Assembly (NCBI GenBank): GCA_035524335.1
Contig: DATKPE010000056.1
Span: 1 to 64,000 of the forward strand
From: DATKPE01 sp035524335
GTDB lineage: Bacteria; Bacteroidota; Ignavibacteria; UBA10030; SZUA-254
DNA length: 64,000 nucleotides
Reading direction: 5' to 3'
Numbering within the stretch: position 1 is the first letter of the stretch; every line of letters begins with the position of its first letter. Of this stretch, positions 34,054 to 45,714 are shown piece after piece. The position numbers and the translations under genes were made by a program. Under the pieces are notes generated by a model that was not told the origin of the DNA, did not search any database, and worked only from the letters and a program-made list of their open reading frames with translations.

Positions 34054-35738
34054 AAAACGACAACCCCGCGGCGATCCCCGAGCGGACGAACTTCATCAAA
34101 GAGATCATCGAGGATGATCTGAAAACCGGCAAGTATGACGGCAGGGTTCATACCCGGTTTCCCCCGGAGCCGAACGGCTATCTTCACATCGGGCATGCGA
34201 AATCGATCTGTCTGAATTTCGGCGTCGCGGCGGACTACCACGGACAGACGAACCTCCGTTTTGACGATACAAACCCGAGCAAGGAGGAGACGGAATACGT
34301 CGAATCGATCATGGAGGATGTCCGCTGGCTCGGGTTCAACTGGGATGAGCGACTTTACTACGCCTCCGACTATTTTCAGCAGTTGTACGACTACGCCGTC
34401 CAGCTGATCAGAAAAGGGAAGGCCTTCGTCTGTGATCTCACCGGCGACCAGGTCCGGGAATACCGGGGAACACTCACCGAGCCGGGGAAGGAAAGCCCCT
34501 ATCGCAACCGTTCGATTGAGGAAAATCTGACGCTTTTCGAACGGATGAAGAACGGGGAATTTCCGGACGGCTCGCGGACCCTTCGCGCCCGGATTGACAT
34601 GGCTTCGCCCAATCTGAATCTCCGGGATCCGGTCATGTACCGCATCCTCCGGGCAACCCATCACCGGACGGGAGACCGCTGGTGCATTTATCCGATGTAC
34701 GACTGGGCGCACGGTCTCTGCGACTCCATCGAACGCATCACCCATTCGATCTGTACGCTTGAATTTGAAGATCACCGTCCGCTCTACGACTGGTTTCTGA
34801 TCGAACTTGGCGTCTACAGACCCCAGCAGATCGAATTCGCGCGGCTGAACCTGTCGTACACCGTCATGAGCAAGCGCAAGCTGCTCCAGCTGGTGCAGGA
34901 GGGGCATGTCCGCGGGTGGGACGACCCGCGGATGCCGACCATCTCCGGTCTTCGCCGTCGCGGGTACACACCGGAGGCAATCCGGCTGTTCGCCGACAAG
35001 GTCGGGGTCGCCCGGCGCGACAATACCATCGATGTCTCCCTTCTCGAATACAGCATCCGTGACGATCTCAACCGGCGGGCAGTCCGTCTCATGGCGGTCC
35101 TCCGGCCGATCCGTCTCGTCATCGACAATTATCCCGACGGCGCGGTGGAAGAGCTGGATGCCCAGAACAACCCCGAAGATTCCTCGATGGGGAGCCGTAA
35201 AATCATGTTTTCGCGGACGTTGTACATCGACCGGGATGATTTCCGGGAAGATCCGCCGCCGAAATATTTCCGGCTCGCGCCCGGGACCGAAGTCAGACTC
35301 CGGTACGCCTACATCGTCACCTGCACATCGTTTGTGAAGGATCCCGCCACCGGGAATGTGACCGAAGTGCACTGCACGTACGATCCCGAAACCCGGAGCG
35401 GAGGGGCACATGCCCAGCGGAAGGTGAAAGGGACGATACACTGGGTCTCTGCGGCGCATGCGGTGGAGGCCGAAGTGCGGCTTTACGACAGGCTGTTTAC
35501 CGTGGAAGAGCCCGACGGAGAGGAATGGCGGAAATTTCTGAATCCCGCATCGCTTGAAATTCTCTCCTCCTGCAAGGCGGAACTGGCGCTGGCGGGGGCG
35601 AAGCCGCTCGACCGGTTTCAGTTCGAACGGGTCGGCTATTTCTGCACCGACCGGGATTCCACCCCGGAACGGCTTGTCTTCAACAGGACCGTTCAACTGC
35701 GGGACACGTGGGCGAAAGTACAGCAAAAATCGGTTTAA
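34050..35738 (+). CDS. glnS: Glutaminyl-tRNA synthetase
   Basis: A 562-residue GlnRS, which makes Gln-tRNA-Gln directly and so bypasses the Glu-tRNA amidotransferase route. Signatures: NFIKEIIEDDLKTGKYDGRVHTRFPPEPNGYLHIGHAKSI (HIGH region), TNPSKEETEYVESI, and the KMSKS-type VMSKRKLLQLV near residue 272. The C-terminal beta-barrel anticodon domains are complete. It overlaps gltX by four bases. Bacterial GlnRS is of eukaryotic-type ancestry and is common in Bacteroidota and relatives. No GatCAB gene is in the window. Confidence 0.97.
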   Translation: MKNDNPAAIPERTNFIKEIIEDDLKTGKYDGRVHTRFPPEPNGYLHIGHAKSICLNFGVAADYHGQTNLRFDDTNPSKEETEYVESIMEDVRWLGFNWDERLYYASDYFQQLYDYAVQLIRKGKAFVCDLTGDQVREYRGTLTEPGKESPYRNRSIEENLTLFERMKNGEFPDGSRTLRARIDMASPNLNLRDPVMYRILRATHHRTGDRWCIYPMYDWAHGLCDSIERITHSICTLEFEDHRPLYDWFLIELGVYRPQQIEFARLNLSYTVMSKRKLLQLVQEGHVRGWDDPRMPTISGLRRRGYTPEAIRLFADKVGVARRDNTIDVSLLEYSIRDDLNRRAVRLMAVLRPIRLVIDNYPDGAVEELDAQNNPEDSSMGSRKIMFSRTLYIDRDDFREDPPPKYFRLAPGTEVRLRYAYIVTCTSFVKDPATGNVTEVHCTYDPETRSGGAHAQRKVKGTIHWVSAAHAVEAEVRLYDRLFTVEEPDGEEWRKFLNPASLEILSSCKAELALAGAKPLDRFQFERVGYFCTDRDSTPERLVFNRTVQLRDTWAKVQQKSV

Positions 35739-35786
35739 CAGCATGTTTTCTCCCGACTGAGGGATGGTCCGGAACCCGGATTCTCC

Positions 35787-35815
35787 TTGACTCTGGCGGT
35801 CTGAACAGGTATATT
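35787..35815 (+). promoter_or_regulatory. Promoter of the folB-folK-dNK operon
   Basis: TTGACT (35787-35792), a 17-base spacer and TATATT (35810-35815) predict initiation near 35822, leaving a leader of only about 7 bases before folB. Confidence 0.7.
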
Positions 35816-35828
35816 TAACAGAATTTCC

Positions 35829-36197
35829 ATGCCGACCGACGTTATCCGCATCTCCAACGCGTCTTTTTATGCCTATCACGGTGTTGCATCGGATGAGCAG
35901 AACCTCGGCGGTAAATTTGAAATCGATCTCGAACTCCTGGCCGACCTTTCCCTCGCGAAGGGGAGCGACGACTTGCGGCAGACAGTCAATTACGAAGCGG
36001 TGTACGCGCTCATACAACGAATCGTCACATCAAAAAAATTCTACCTTCTGGAAGCGCTTGCACATACCATCGCCGGCGGCATCCTTCAGACCTTTCCGAT
36101 CATCAGATCGGTCAGGGTCACGGTCCGCAAACCCCATCCGCCTGTAAAAGGAGTGGTCGATTTTGTGGAGGTTGAGGTCACCCAACAGCAGGAATGA
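35829..36197 (+). CDS. folB: Dihydroneopterin aldolase
   Basis: A 122-residue FolB, which splits dihydroneopterin to 6-hydroxymethyl-dihydropterin in folate synthesis. The family pattern is present: ISNASFYAYHGVASDEQNLGGKFEIDLEL at the N-terminus, a central DLRQTVNYEAVYALI, the conserved LLEALAHTIA, and VRVTVRKPHPPVKG with the catalytic Lys. Full length. It is followed 3 bases later by folK, the next enzyme in the pathway. Confidence 0.96.
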   Translation: MPTDVIRISNASFYAYHGVASDEQNLGGKFEIDLELLADLSLAKGSDDLRQTVNYEAVYALIQRIVTSKKFYLLEALAHTIAGGILQTFPIIRSVRVTVRKPHPPVKGVVDFVEVEVTQQQE

Positions 36198-36200
36198 GCC

Positions 36201-36701
36201 ATGAATCGCGTGTACATCGGCATAGGGTCAAATCTGGGAGACCGGCTGCAGAACCTGTCGAAAGCGCTTGAACGTCTGGAGGATGTCTGCGACATCGTCA
36301 CCGTGTCGTCCGTCTACGAAACCGAACCGGTCGGATTCTCTTCACCCAACATGTTTCTCAACATGGCGGTGGCGGGAGAGACCGCGCTCGATCCCTCGGA
36401 ACTGCTCGAACAGTTGAAGGAAATCGAGGATGAACTCGGCCGGCGGCGGGATTCCCACAATAAGGACCGTGAAATCGATCTCGATATCCTTCTCTACGAG
36501 GGCATGATCTACAGGAACAGCATGGTGACCATTCCGCATCCGGAAATGGCGCATCGGCGGTTTGTGCTGGTCCCGCTTGCGGAAATAGCACCGGATGCCG
36601 TCCATCCGGTGAAAAATGAAACGATCCAGGCGCTCCTGGAGCAGTGTCCGGTACAATCGGTTGTTGTGAGGACCAAACATCAGTTATCCCTTATTCACTA
36701 G
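36201..36701 (+). CDS. folK: 2-amino-4-hydroxy-6-hydroxymethyldihydropteridine pyrophosphokinase (HPPK)
   Basis: A 166-residue HPPK that transfers pyrophosphate from ATP to 6-hydroxymethyl-dihydropterin. Motifs: YIGIGSNLGDRLQNL at the N-terminus, SSVYETEPVGFSSPNMFLNMAV, and the signature HNKDREIDLDILLY (about residues 90-103) with the magnesium-binding Asp pair, then IPHPEMAHRRFVLVPLAEIAPD. Complete. It lies between folB and a deoxynucleoside kinase gene, an arrangement seen in Bacteroidota-type genomes. Confidence 0.97.
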   Translation: MNRVYIGIGSNLGDRLQNLSKALERLEDVCDIVTVSSVYETEPVGFSSPNMFLNMAVAGETALDPSELLEQLKEIEDELGRRRDSHNKDREIDLDILLYEGMIYRNSMVTIPHPEMAHRRFVLVPLAEIAPDAVHPVKNETIQALLEQCPVQSVVVRTKHQLSLIH

Positions 36702-36716
36702 TTCTGGCGTTACCCC

Positions 36717-37391
36717 GTGCCCTCATCGCTTCAGGAACTCATCGACCGCTCCGAGATCCGCCATATCGCCATCGAAGGCGTCATCGGTGCCGGCAAAACC
36801 AGCCTCGCGAACAAACTCTCCGAGGTGCTCTCGGCGAAGCTGGTCGTGGAAAAATTCGAGGAGAATCCCTTCCTTCCGAAATTCTACGAGGATCCCCAGC
36901 GCTTTGCATTTCAGACCCAGCTCTTCTTCCTCCTCAGCCGGTTCAAGCAACAGCAGGAGCTGATTCAGGCCGATCTCTTCCACCGGTTTCTCATCACCGA
37001 TTATATCTTTGAAAAGGATAAAATCTTCGCGTACCTGAATCTGGAGGACGATGAGCTCAAGCTCTACGAAACCGTGATGTCGGCAATCGAGCATACCGTC
37101 CCGACCCCCGATCTCGTGGTCTACATCCAGAGCAGTGTACAGCGCCTCATGGCGAATATCCGCCTGCGCGGCCGGGAATTCGAACGGAACATGCACGAGG
37201 AATATATCCGCGATCTGAATGAAGCCTACAATTACTTTTTTTTCCGATACAAATCGGCACCCCTCCTGATCGTGAATGCGACGCAGATCGACTTTGTCCA
37301 CAATCCCGACGATTTCAACGATCTTCTCAAGGAAATATTCAGGCCTGCAAAGGCTCCCGTCGAATACTACAATCCCGCGTCGCATCCCTAG
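36717..37391 (+). CDS. Deoxynucleoside kinase (dGK/dAK-type)
   Basis: A 224-residue deoxynucleoside kinase that phosphorylates deoxynucleosides for salvage. The P-loop IAIEGVIGAGKTSLANKL spans residues 18-35. The later EKFEENPFLPKFYEDPQRFAFQTQLFFL is the family's substrate-binding segment, followed by ITDYIFEKDKIFAYLNL (DRS-like region) and the LID-type RLMANIRLRGREFERN. It uses a GTG start at 36717, 15 bases after the folK stop. The exact base preference is not clear from sequence. Confidence 0.92.
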   Translation: MPSSLQELIDRSEIRHIAIEGVIGAGKTSLANKLSEVLSAKLVVEKFEENPFLPKFYEDPQRFAFQTQLFFLLSRFKQQQELIQADLFHRFLITDYIFEKDKIFAYLNLEDDELKLYETVMSAIEHTVPTPDLVVYIQSSVQRLMANIRLRGREFERNMHEEYIRDLNEAYNYFFFRYKSAPLLIVNATQIDFVHNPDDFNDLLKEIFRPAKAPVEYYNPASHP

Positions 37392-37403
37392 GAGACAGAC
37401 CGG

Positions 37404-37586
37404 ATGCTCAGATTTCTTCTCTGGTTTCTCCTCATTCTCCTTCTGCTCAGGATCATCCGGCTCGCGTTCGGCGGAAAACCCCGGCCGCCGGAGCGACCCT
37501 TGCGAAAAAACGGCGATTCATTCGATCATATCCAGGATGCGGACTTCGAAGATCTGACCCCGAAACCTCCGCCTCCGGCCGCCTGA
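37404..37586 (+). CDS. Small single-pass membrane protein
   Basis: A 60-residue protein with one N-terminal hydrophobic helix (LRFLLWFLLILLLLRIIRLAF, residues 2-22), a basic stretch, and an acidic and Pro-rich tail (DADFEDLTPKPPPPAA). It starts 12 bases after the kinase gene and its stop directly abuts the next ATG. Similar short proteins (DUF4834-like) accompany Bacteroidota genomes, but the match here is only by shape. Function unknown. Confidence 0.65.
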   Translation: MLRFLLWFLLILLLLRIIRLAFGGKPRPPERPLRKNGDSFDHIQDADFEDLTPKPPPPAA

Positions 37587-38735
37587 ATGGCGCCGCACAC
37601 ACCACGCGGGAAGGGAATGAACCAGAACGCCGGTGATCGGATCGAATCTGCAGGGAAGCGGCTCTTCCTCGGCTTCCTGCGGCTGTTCATTCGTGAGACC
37701 GCCCCTGCGCCTCAGCCCGGCGGAATCTCCTTCCGCAACATCCTCCTCATCCGCCAGCATGACCAGCTTGGCGACATGCTCTGCATCGTCCCGCTTCTCC
37801 GGGCACTCCGGCAGAGGTATCCGGACGCCCGGATCTCCCTCGTCGCGGGCAGGGTCAACAGGGATATCATGCTCCATCATCCCTATCTCGACGAGGTGCT
37901 CCTGTTCCCGCGGGGTAGGTATGCCGCCATGGCCGCCTTTTTCCGGCGACTCCGGCGGGCTGAATATGATCTCGTCATTGTGCCCTCCACGGTGTCGGTT
38001 TCCGTGACGAGCGGACTGATCGCGGTGCTCGCGGGAGCGGCGGTCCGTATCGGCCCGGGATCGATCGACGGCATACCGGCATCCACGAAGGTCTGCTTTT
38101 CACATCCGATCGACCTCGACTGGCGGACCGATCCGCACCGCCATCAGGTTCTGCGAAATCTGGATATCGGCAAACCACTCGCGCTTCCCACTGCCGAGCT
38201 GACCACCTGCATCGGATTGACGGCGGAAGAAGGGGAGGACGCGGATTTCCGTCTGCGCGAACTCCGCTCACGCCACCCGATTCTGATCGGGATCCATCCG
38301 GGAGCGGGCAAAGGCGAAAATCGCTGGCCCGGTGAGAATTTCGCGGAGGTGGTCAACAGATGCGCGCGTCAATTCAATGCGGGCATCGTGATCACCTCAG
38401 GTCCGCAGGATGTGGATGTGCGCGACCGTCTGCTTCCTCTTCTCCGGTGCGGGTATCTGCTTCTGGACCGACAGCCGCTCAGGTCGGTGGCGGCGGTCAT
38501 CGACCGGACAGATCTTTTCATCTCCAACGACACCGGCATCATGCACATTGCCGGGGCGGTCCGGACGCGACTGCTGGCGCTGTTCGGACCGACCGATGCG
38601 CTCCAATGGATGCCTCCGGGGGAACGGCATCGCTGTCTCTGCGGCGCGGGCGGGGATGTGGGGGCAATAGGAGTCGACGACGTCTGCCGGCACGCGAAGG
38701 AAATGCTGGAAGGGAAGAATCGGCGGCATAATTGA
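37587..38735 (+). CDS. Glycosyltransferase family 9 (heptosyltransferase-like)
   Basis: A 382-residue GT9 enzyme with the two-domain GT-B fold, transferring a heptose or similar sugar to lipopolysaccharide core. Motifs: NILLIRQHDQLGDMLCIVPLLRALRQRYPDARISLVAG (about residues 50-90), GIHPGAGKGENRWPGENFAEV (232-252), and DLFISNDTGIMHIAGAVRTRLLALFGPTD (about 309-337), the family's nucleotide-sugar site. The ATG at 37587 abuts the previous stop. A second ATG at 37617 follows a GGGAAGG tract and may be the true start. The sugar is unknown. Confidence 0.9.
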   Translation: MAPHTPRGKGMNQNAGDRIESAGKRLFLGFLRLFIRETAPAPQPGGISFRNILLIRQHDQLGDMLCIVPLLRALRQRYPDARISLVAGRVNRDIMLHHPYLDEVLLFPRGRYAAMAAFFRRLRRAEYDLVIVPSTVSVSVTSGLIAVLAGAAVRIGPGSIDGIPASTKVCFSHPIDLDWRTDPHRHQVLRNLDIGKPLALPTAELTTCIGLTAEEGEDADFRLRELRSRHPILIGIHPGAGKGENRWPGENFAEVVNRCARQFNAGIVITSGPQDVDVRDRLLPLLRCGYLLLDRQPLRSVAAVIDRTDLFISNDTGIMHIAGAVRTRLLALFGPTDALQWMPPGERHRCLCGAGGDVGAIGVDDVCRHAKEMLEGKNRRHN

Positions 38736-38760
38736 TTCTTGAGGCAAGTTTCGTTATCTT
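38732..38760 (+). promoter_or_regulatory. Promoter of nadA
   Basis: TTGATT (38732-38737), a 17-base spacer and TATCTT (38755-38760) predict a start near 38767, a leader of only about 3 bases before nadA. Confidence 0.6.
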
Positions 38761-38769
38761 TTCAATATT

Positions 38770-39729
38770 ATGCAGGACGAGCAGATCGGGGCCGGGGAGA
38801 TTACACTGCCAGACCACCCCAGGGAAGCGATTCTCCGTCGAAAACGCGAACTGAATGCAGTCATCCTGGCTCATTATTATCAGGAGTCGGAAATTCAGGA
38901 TCTGGCCGATTTTGTGGGCGACAGTCTTGAATTATCGCGCCAGGCTGCAAAGACCGAAGCGGACGTCATCGTCTTCGCCGGCGTCCATTTTATGGCGGAA
39001 ACGGCGAAAATCCTGAATCCGGGCAAAACAGTGCTCATGCCCGACCTTCATGCGGGGTGTTCGCTGGCCGAAGGGTGTCCTGCCCCTGAGTTTGCGCAGT
39101 TCATCGCCGCGCATCCCGGACATACCGTTATCAGCTACATCAACTGTTCGGCCGAAGTGAAAGCGCTCAGCGACATCATCTGTACATCGAGCAACGCAGC
39201 ACGGATCATACAGCAGATTCCCTCCTCCACGCCGATCGTCTTTGCTCCCGACCGGAATCTCGGTAAATACCTGGTGCGCCTGACAGGCCGTCCCCTTGTG
39301 CTCTGGCAGGGGACCTGTATTGTGCATGAGACGTTCAGCGAGCGGAAACTGCTTCACCTCCGTTCCGAACATCCCGCGGCGGTCATCATCGCCCATCCGG
39401 AGTGCGAGGAGAATGTGCTTGCGGCGGCGGCGTTCGTCGGTTCGACGAGCGGCCTCCTGAAGTTCGTTCAGGAGGATCGATCGCGCGAATACATCGTTGC
39501 CACCGAGGTTGGCATCATCCATCAGATGCAGAAGGCGTGTCCCGATAAACTGTTTCTGCCGGCGCCTCCGGAAGAGAGCTGTGCGTGCAATATCTGCCCG
39601 TACATGAAACTCAACACGATGGAAAAACTGTACGCGTGCATGATGGAATGCTCCCCAGAGGTGACGCTGGATCCCGGCCTGATCCGACGGGCCCGCGCGC
39701 CGATCGACCGGATGCTGGCGATGAGCTGA
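38770..39729 (+). CDS. nadA: Quinolinate synthase
   Basis: A 319-residue [4Fe-4S] quinolinate synthase that joins iminoaspartate and dihydroxyacetone phosphate in NAD synthesis. Typical motifs: ILAHYYQESEIQDLADFVGDSLELSRQA, MPDLHAGCSLAEGCP, YINCSAEVKALSD, CTSSNA, FAPDRNLGKYL, HPECEENV, GSTSGLLKF and ATEVGIIHQMQK. Candidate cluster Cys residues are in AGCSL, GTCIV and ACNICPYM near the C-terminus. nadB and nadC are not in the window. Confidence 0.97.
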   Translation: MQDEQIGAGEITLPDHPREAILRRKRELNAVILAHYYQESEIQDLADFVGDSLELSRQAAKTEADVIVFAGVHFMAETAKILNPGKTVLMPDLHAGCSLAEGCPAPEFAQFIAAHPGHTVISYINCSAEVKALSDIICTSSNAARIIQQIPSSTPIVFAPDRNLGKYLVRLTGRPLVLWQGTCIVHETFSERKLLHLRSEHPAAVIIAHPECEENVLAAAAFVGSTSGLLKFVQEDRSREYIVATEVGIIHQMQKACPDKLFLPAPPEESCACNICPYMKLNTMEKLYACMMECSPEVTLDPGLIRRARAPIDRMLAMS

Positions 39730-39816
39730 CCGGCCGATGACGTTCACACAATCAACGATGCTCGTTCCGGCCGCCTCGCCGCGTCCGGTTTCTCTCATCA
39801 CGATCCTCCGGTGACC

Positions 39817-40578
39817 ATGACCCCGTGGGTGTTCCGTCTCATCAGCGTCAATATCGTCGTGTTCATTCTTTCCCTCGCCTCGCCGGCCCTTGTTGACCAC
39901 TTTCTCTTTGTTCCCGTCCTACTTCTGGCGCGTCCCTGGACCATCGTCACGTATATGTTCCTCCACGCCAACATCAGCCACATTTTCTTCAACATGCTCG
40001 CACTCTTTTTTTTCGGACCGCGTCTTGAGCTGGTCCTCGGCGAGCGGCGCTTTCTGCTTCTGTATTTTATCAGCGGAATCTCCGGCGGCATACTTTCCTG
40101 CTTTTTTCTTCCCGAGACGCCGATCATCGGCGCGTCAGGGGCGGTATACGGCGTCATGCTCGGATTTGCATATTTCTGGCCGACCGAACCGATCTATATC
40201 TGGGGGATTCTGCCGGTGCAGGCGCGCTGGCTGATCCTCGGGATGACGCTGATTTCCCTCTTCGGCGGGATCGGGCTGGGGGAGAGCGGCATTGCCCACT
40301 ATGCCCATCTCGGCGGATTTCTCGGCGGTTATCTCTACCTTCTGCTGGCTCGTGCACGGCCTGCTGATCTGGCCGCACCCCGGCGCGAAAAACCGGCGGC
40401 GCCCAGCAATGAGGAGCTAACCCGGTGGATGTCGATCGACCGCACAAGTCTGCATGCCGTGAACAGGGAGGAACTTGACCGGATTCAGGCCAAAATCGGG
40501 AAGGAAGGGCCGGCAAGCGTCACGCCGCGGGAACGCGAATTTCTTGAACGATTCAGCCGCATCGGCACGGGAGAGTAG
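39817..40578 (+). CDS. Rhomboid-family intramembrane serine protease
   Basis: A 253-residue membrane protease with six or seven helices. Rhomboid hallmarks: HANISHIFFNMLALFFFG (helix 2), the catalytic Ser in GASGAVYGVM (near residue 110), and the catalytic His in AHYAHLGGFLGGY (about 158-170). A soluble C-terminal tail (from about 185) is helical and ends FLERFSRIGTGE, resembling short tails in Bacteroidota rhomboids. The ATG at 39817 is used; a GTG two codons upstream (39811) is an alternative. Its protein substrates are unknown. Confidence 0.93.
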   Translation: MTPWVFRLISVNIVVFILSLASPALVDHFLFVPVLLLARPWTIVTYMFLHANISHIFFNMLALFFFGPRLELVLGERRFLLLYFISGISGGILSCFFLPETPIIGASGAVYGVMLGFAYFWPTEPIYIWGILPVQARWLILGMTLISLFGGIGLGESGIAHYAHLGGFLGGYLYLLLARARPADLAAPRREKPAAPSNEELTRWMSIDRTSLHAVNREELDRIQAKIGKEGPASVTPREREFLERFSRIGTGE

Positions 40579-40634
40579 CCGATGCGGGACATCATCATTG
40601 CTTCACCTAAAGATTGAAAGGCACAGCAGAATTC

Positions 40635-43391
<2,757 letters not shown>

Positions 43392-43427
43392 CCGGATACG
43401 GAAGGGGAATTCGTACCAAAACGTCTC

Positions 43428-43459
43428 TTTGGAAATGAGTCGATAAATCTGTACATTTG
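43428..43459 (+). promoter_or_regulatory. Putative Bacteroidota-type promoter of htpX
   Basis: TTTG (43428-43431) and TACATTTG (43452-43459) are separated by 20 bases, the -33/-7 pattern (TTTG, TAnnTTTG) used by the primary sigma factor in Bacteroidota. The htpX ATG is 36 bases downstream. Confidence 0.5.
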
Positions 43460-43494
43460 GTGCGAAAATATGCATAATTTCACATCATGAACCG

Positions 43495-44343
43495 ATGAAT
43501 AGCCTCAAGACAGTCGTCCTGATGACCTTTATGATGTGCCTCCTCCTGGCCGTCGGAGCATTTATCGGCGGTGAACAGGGGCTGGTACTGGCCTTCCTCT
43601 TCTCGCTGATGATGAATTTTGGATCGTACTGGTTTTCGGACAGGATCGTTCTGATGATGTACCGGGCCAGGGAAGTCACCGAAGCGGAACAGCCGCGTCT
43701 GACGGGGCTTGTGGCGCGGGTCGCAAGCGAGGCTCAGCTCCCGATGCCGCGTGTCTATCTGATCGCGTCCGATTCCCCGAATGCATTTGCGACCGGGAGA
43801 AATCCCGAGCACGCCGCCGTCGCGGCGACGGACGGGATCCTGAACATTCTGTCGGACGACGAGCTCGAGGGAGTCCTTGCGCACGAATTCGCTCACATCC
43901 GGCACCGGGACATTCTGACCGGCACGATTGTCGCGACGATGGTCGGGACGATCACCTTCATCGCCAGAATGGCCGGCTGGTCCCTGATGATGGGGGGCGG
44001 AGACAGGAACCGTCGCGGTTCGAACGGATTCGCCGAGCTTCTGATGCTCATTGTCGCTCCGATCGCGGCGCTTCTGATGCAGCTCGCAATTTCCCGATCC
44101 CGCGAGTATGAGGCCGATGCGGGAGGGGCGCAGATCACCGGCCGGCCGCTGTCGCTGGCCAGCGCGCTCGAAAAGCTCGAGCGTCAGGCCGGGCAGAAGC
44201 CTCTCGAAAGCGCCTCGCCGGCGTCCGCCCATCTCTTCATCGTGAATCCCCTTCGGGCGGGAGGTCTTATGAAGTTGTTTTCGACACATCCTCCGCTTGA
44301 AGAACGCATTGCGCGGTTACACCAAATTGCCCTGGGGCGGTAG
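43495..44343 (+). CDS. htpX: Membrane zinc metalloprotease HtpX
   Basis: A 282-residue M48 family integral-membrane protease involved in quality control of membrane proteins. Two N-terminal helices (residues 5-43) precede the catalytic part: NAFATGRNPEHAAVAATDGIL, zinc motif LAHEFAHIRHRD (His/His of HExxH around residues 130-134), two further helices, and the third ligand Glu in SRSREYEADAGG (about 205). The C-terminal LMKLFSTHPPLEERI is conserved. Complete. Confidence 0.96.
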   Translation: MNSLKTVVLMTFMMCLLLAVGAFIGGEQGLVLAFLFSLMMNFGSYWFSDRIVLMMYRAREVTEAEQPRLTGLVARVASEAQLPMPRVYLIASDSPNAFATGRNPEHAAVAATDGILNILSDDELEGVLAHEFAHIRHRDILTGTIVATMVGTITFIARMAGWSLMMGGGDRNRRGSNGFAELLMLIVAPIAALLMQLAISRSREYEADAGGAQITGRPLSLASALEKLERQAGQKPLESASPASAHLFIVNPLRAGGLMKLFSTHPPLEERIARLHQIALGR

Positions 44344-44384
44344 AAACGCACCAGCGATCATCACATCATTCCGGAGACGCACCC

Positions 44385-45689
44385 GTGGAACGACAGAACG
44401 ACTCCCAGCAGTCACAACCGTATGTGGAACCAACTCCCATCACCGACAAGGAGAATCCGTTTGAATCCATGATGCGGCGGTTTGACATCGCCGCGGAAAT
44501 CCTGGAGCTCGAGGATGGCGTCTATTCGTATCTGAAGACGCCCGTCAAGCAGGTCGTGGTCTCGGTCCCGATCGGCATGGACGACGGACGCGTCGAAATA
44601 TTTGAAGGCTACCGGGTGATTCACAACGACATTCTCGGACCTTCCAAGGGGGGAATACGCTACGCCCCCGACGTCACGATCGACGAGGTCAAGGCGCTTG
44701 CCGCGTGGATGACCTGGAAATGCGCCGTGATGAACATTCCGTTCGGCGGCGCAAAGGGAGCGGTGAAATGCGACGTCACGAAGCTGACCCCGGTTGAACT
44801 GGAAAAGATCACCCGGCGGTATACGTCCAATATGATGGACGTTTTCGGACCGGACCGCGATATTCCTGCGCCCGACATGAACACGAACGAACAGGTGATG
44901 GCCTGGATCATGGACACCTACAGCATGCACATGCGCAGGACCGAGACGGCCGTCGTCACCGGCAAACCGCTCATCATCGGCGGTTCTCTCGGACGCCGGG
45001 AAGCCACGGGCCGGGGATGCATGATCGTCACGCTCGCCGCTATGGAAAAGAAAAAAATACCCGTCAAGGGATCCACCGTCGTCGTCCAGGGTTTCGGCAA
45101 CGTCGGTTCCGTCTCCGCCCAACTGCTCAGCGAACACGGATGCACGGTCACCGGCATCTCCGATGTCACCGGCGGCTATTACAACAAAAAGGGTATCAAT
45201 ATTCCGCAGGCGCTCGAATACGCCGCGAAGCACAAATCGTTGAAAGGATTCAAGGGGGGCGACAAAATCACGCAGGAGGAGCTCCTCGAGCTTCCGTGCG
45301 ATGTCCTGGTGCCCGCCGCCCGCGAACAACAGATCACCGCTAAGAACGCCAGAAAAATCCGGGCGAAGATCATCTGTGAAGGAGCCAACGGGCCGACCCA
45401 TGCGGATGCCGATCCGATTCTGCAGGACAAGGGTATTCTCGTCATTCCCGACATCCTTGCCAACGCGGGAGGCGTCACCGTTTCCTACTTCGAGTGGGCG
45501 CAGGACCGGGCCGGCTATTTCTGGACTCTCGACAGGGTCAACCGCCGGCTGGAAAGAATGATGCGGACCTCATTTGATGCGGTGTACGCCTCCGCCAAGC
45601 AGTATAACGTCACGCTGCGGATAGGGGCGTACATTCTCGCAATCGACAAGGTTGCCAAGACCCTGAAAATACGAGGAATATACGCATAG
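44385..45689 (+). CDS. gdhA: Glutamate dehydrogenase (Glu/Leu/Phe/Val dehydrogenase family)
   Basis: A 434-residue amino acid dehydrogenase. It starts with GTG at 44385, with CCGGAGA as a plausible ribosome site. Family motifs: GYRVIHNDILGPSKGGIRYAP, the catalytic-Lys segment MNIPFGGAKGAVKCD (about 115-129), PAPDMNTNEQVMAWIMDTYS, TGKPLIIGGSLGRREATGRG, and the NAD(P)-binding VVQGFGNVGSV. The C-terminal ANAGGVTVSYFEWAQ is typical of GluDH. The large Gly in GGSLGR and the Lys-rich start fit glutamate dehydrogenase better than leucine dehydrogenase; coenzyme choice is not clear. Confidence 0.95.
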   Translation: MERQNDSQQSQPYVEPTPITDKENPFESMMRRFDIAAEILELEDGVYSYLKTPVKQVVVSVPIGMDDGRVEIFEGYRVIHNDILGPSKGGIRYAPDVTIDEVKALAAWMTWKCAVMNIPFGGAKGAVKCDVTKLTPVELEKITRRYTSNMMDVFGPDRDIPAPDMNTNEQVMAWIMDTYSMHMRRTETAVVTGKPLIIGGSLGRREATGRGCMIVTLAAMEKKKIPVKGSTVVVQGFGNVGSVSAQLLSEHGCTVTGISDVTGGYYNKKGINIPQALEYAAKHKSLKGFKGGDKITQEELLELPCDVLVPAAREQQITAKNARKIRAKIICEGANGPTHADADPILQDKGILVIPDILANAGGVTVSYFEWAQDRAGYFWTLDRVNRRLERMMRTSFDAVYASAKQYNVTLRIGAYILAIDKVAKTLKIRGIYA

Positions 45690-45714
45690 GATATATTCCC
45701 GGTCAGCCGCCGGT

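Noticed and set aside
33729..36017. 762-codon minus-strand open frame
   Set aside because: It is antisense to gltX, glnS and part of folB, all of which are well supported.
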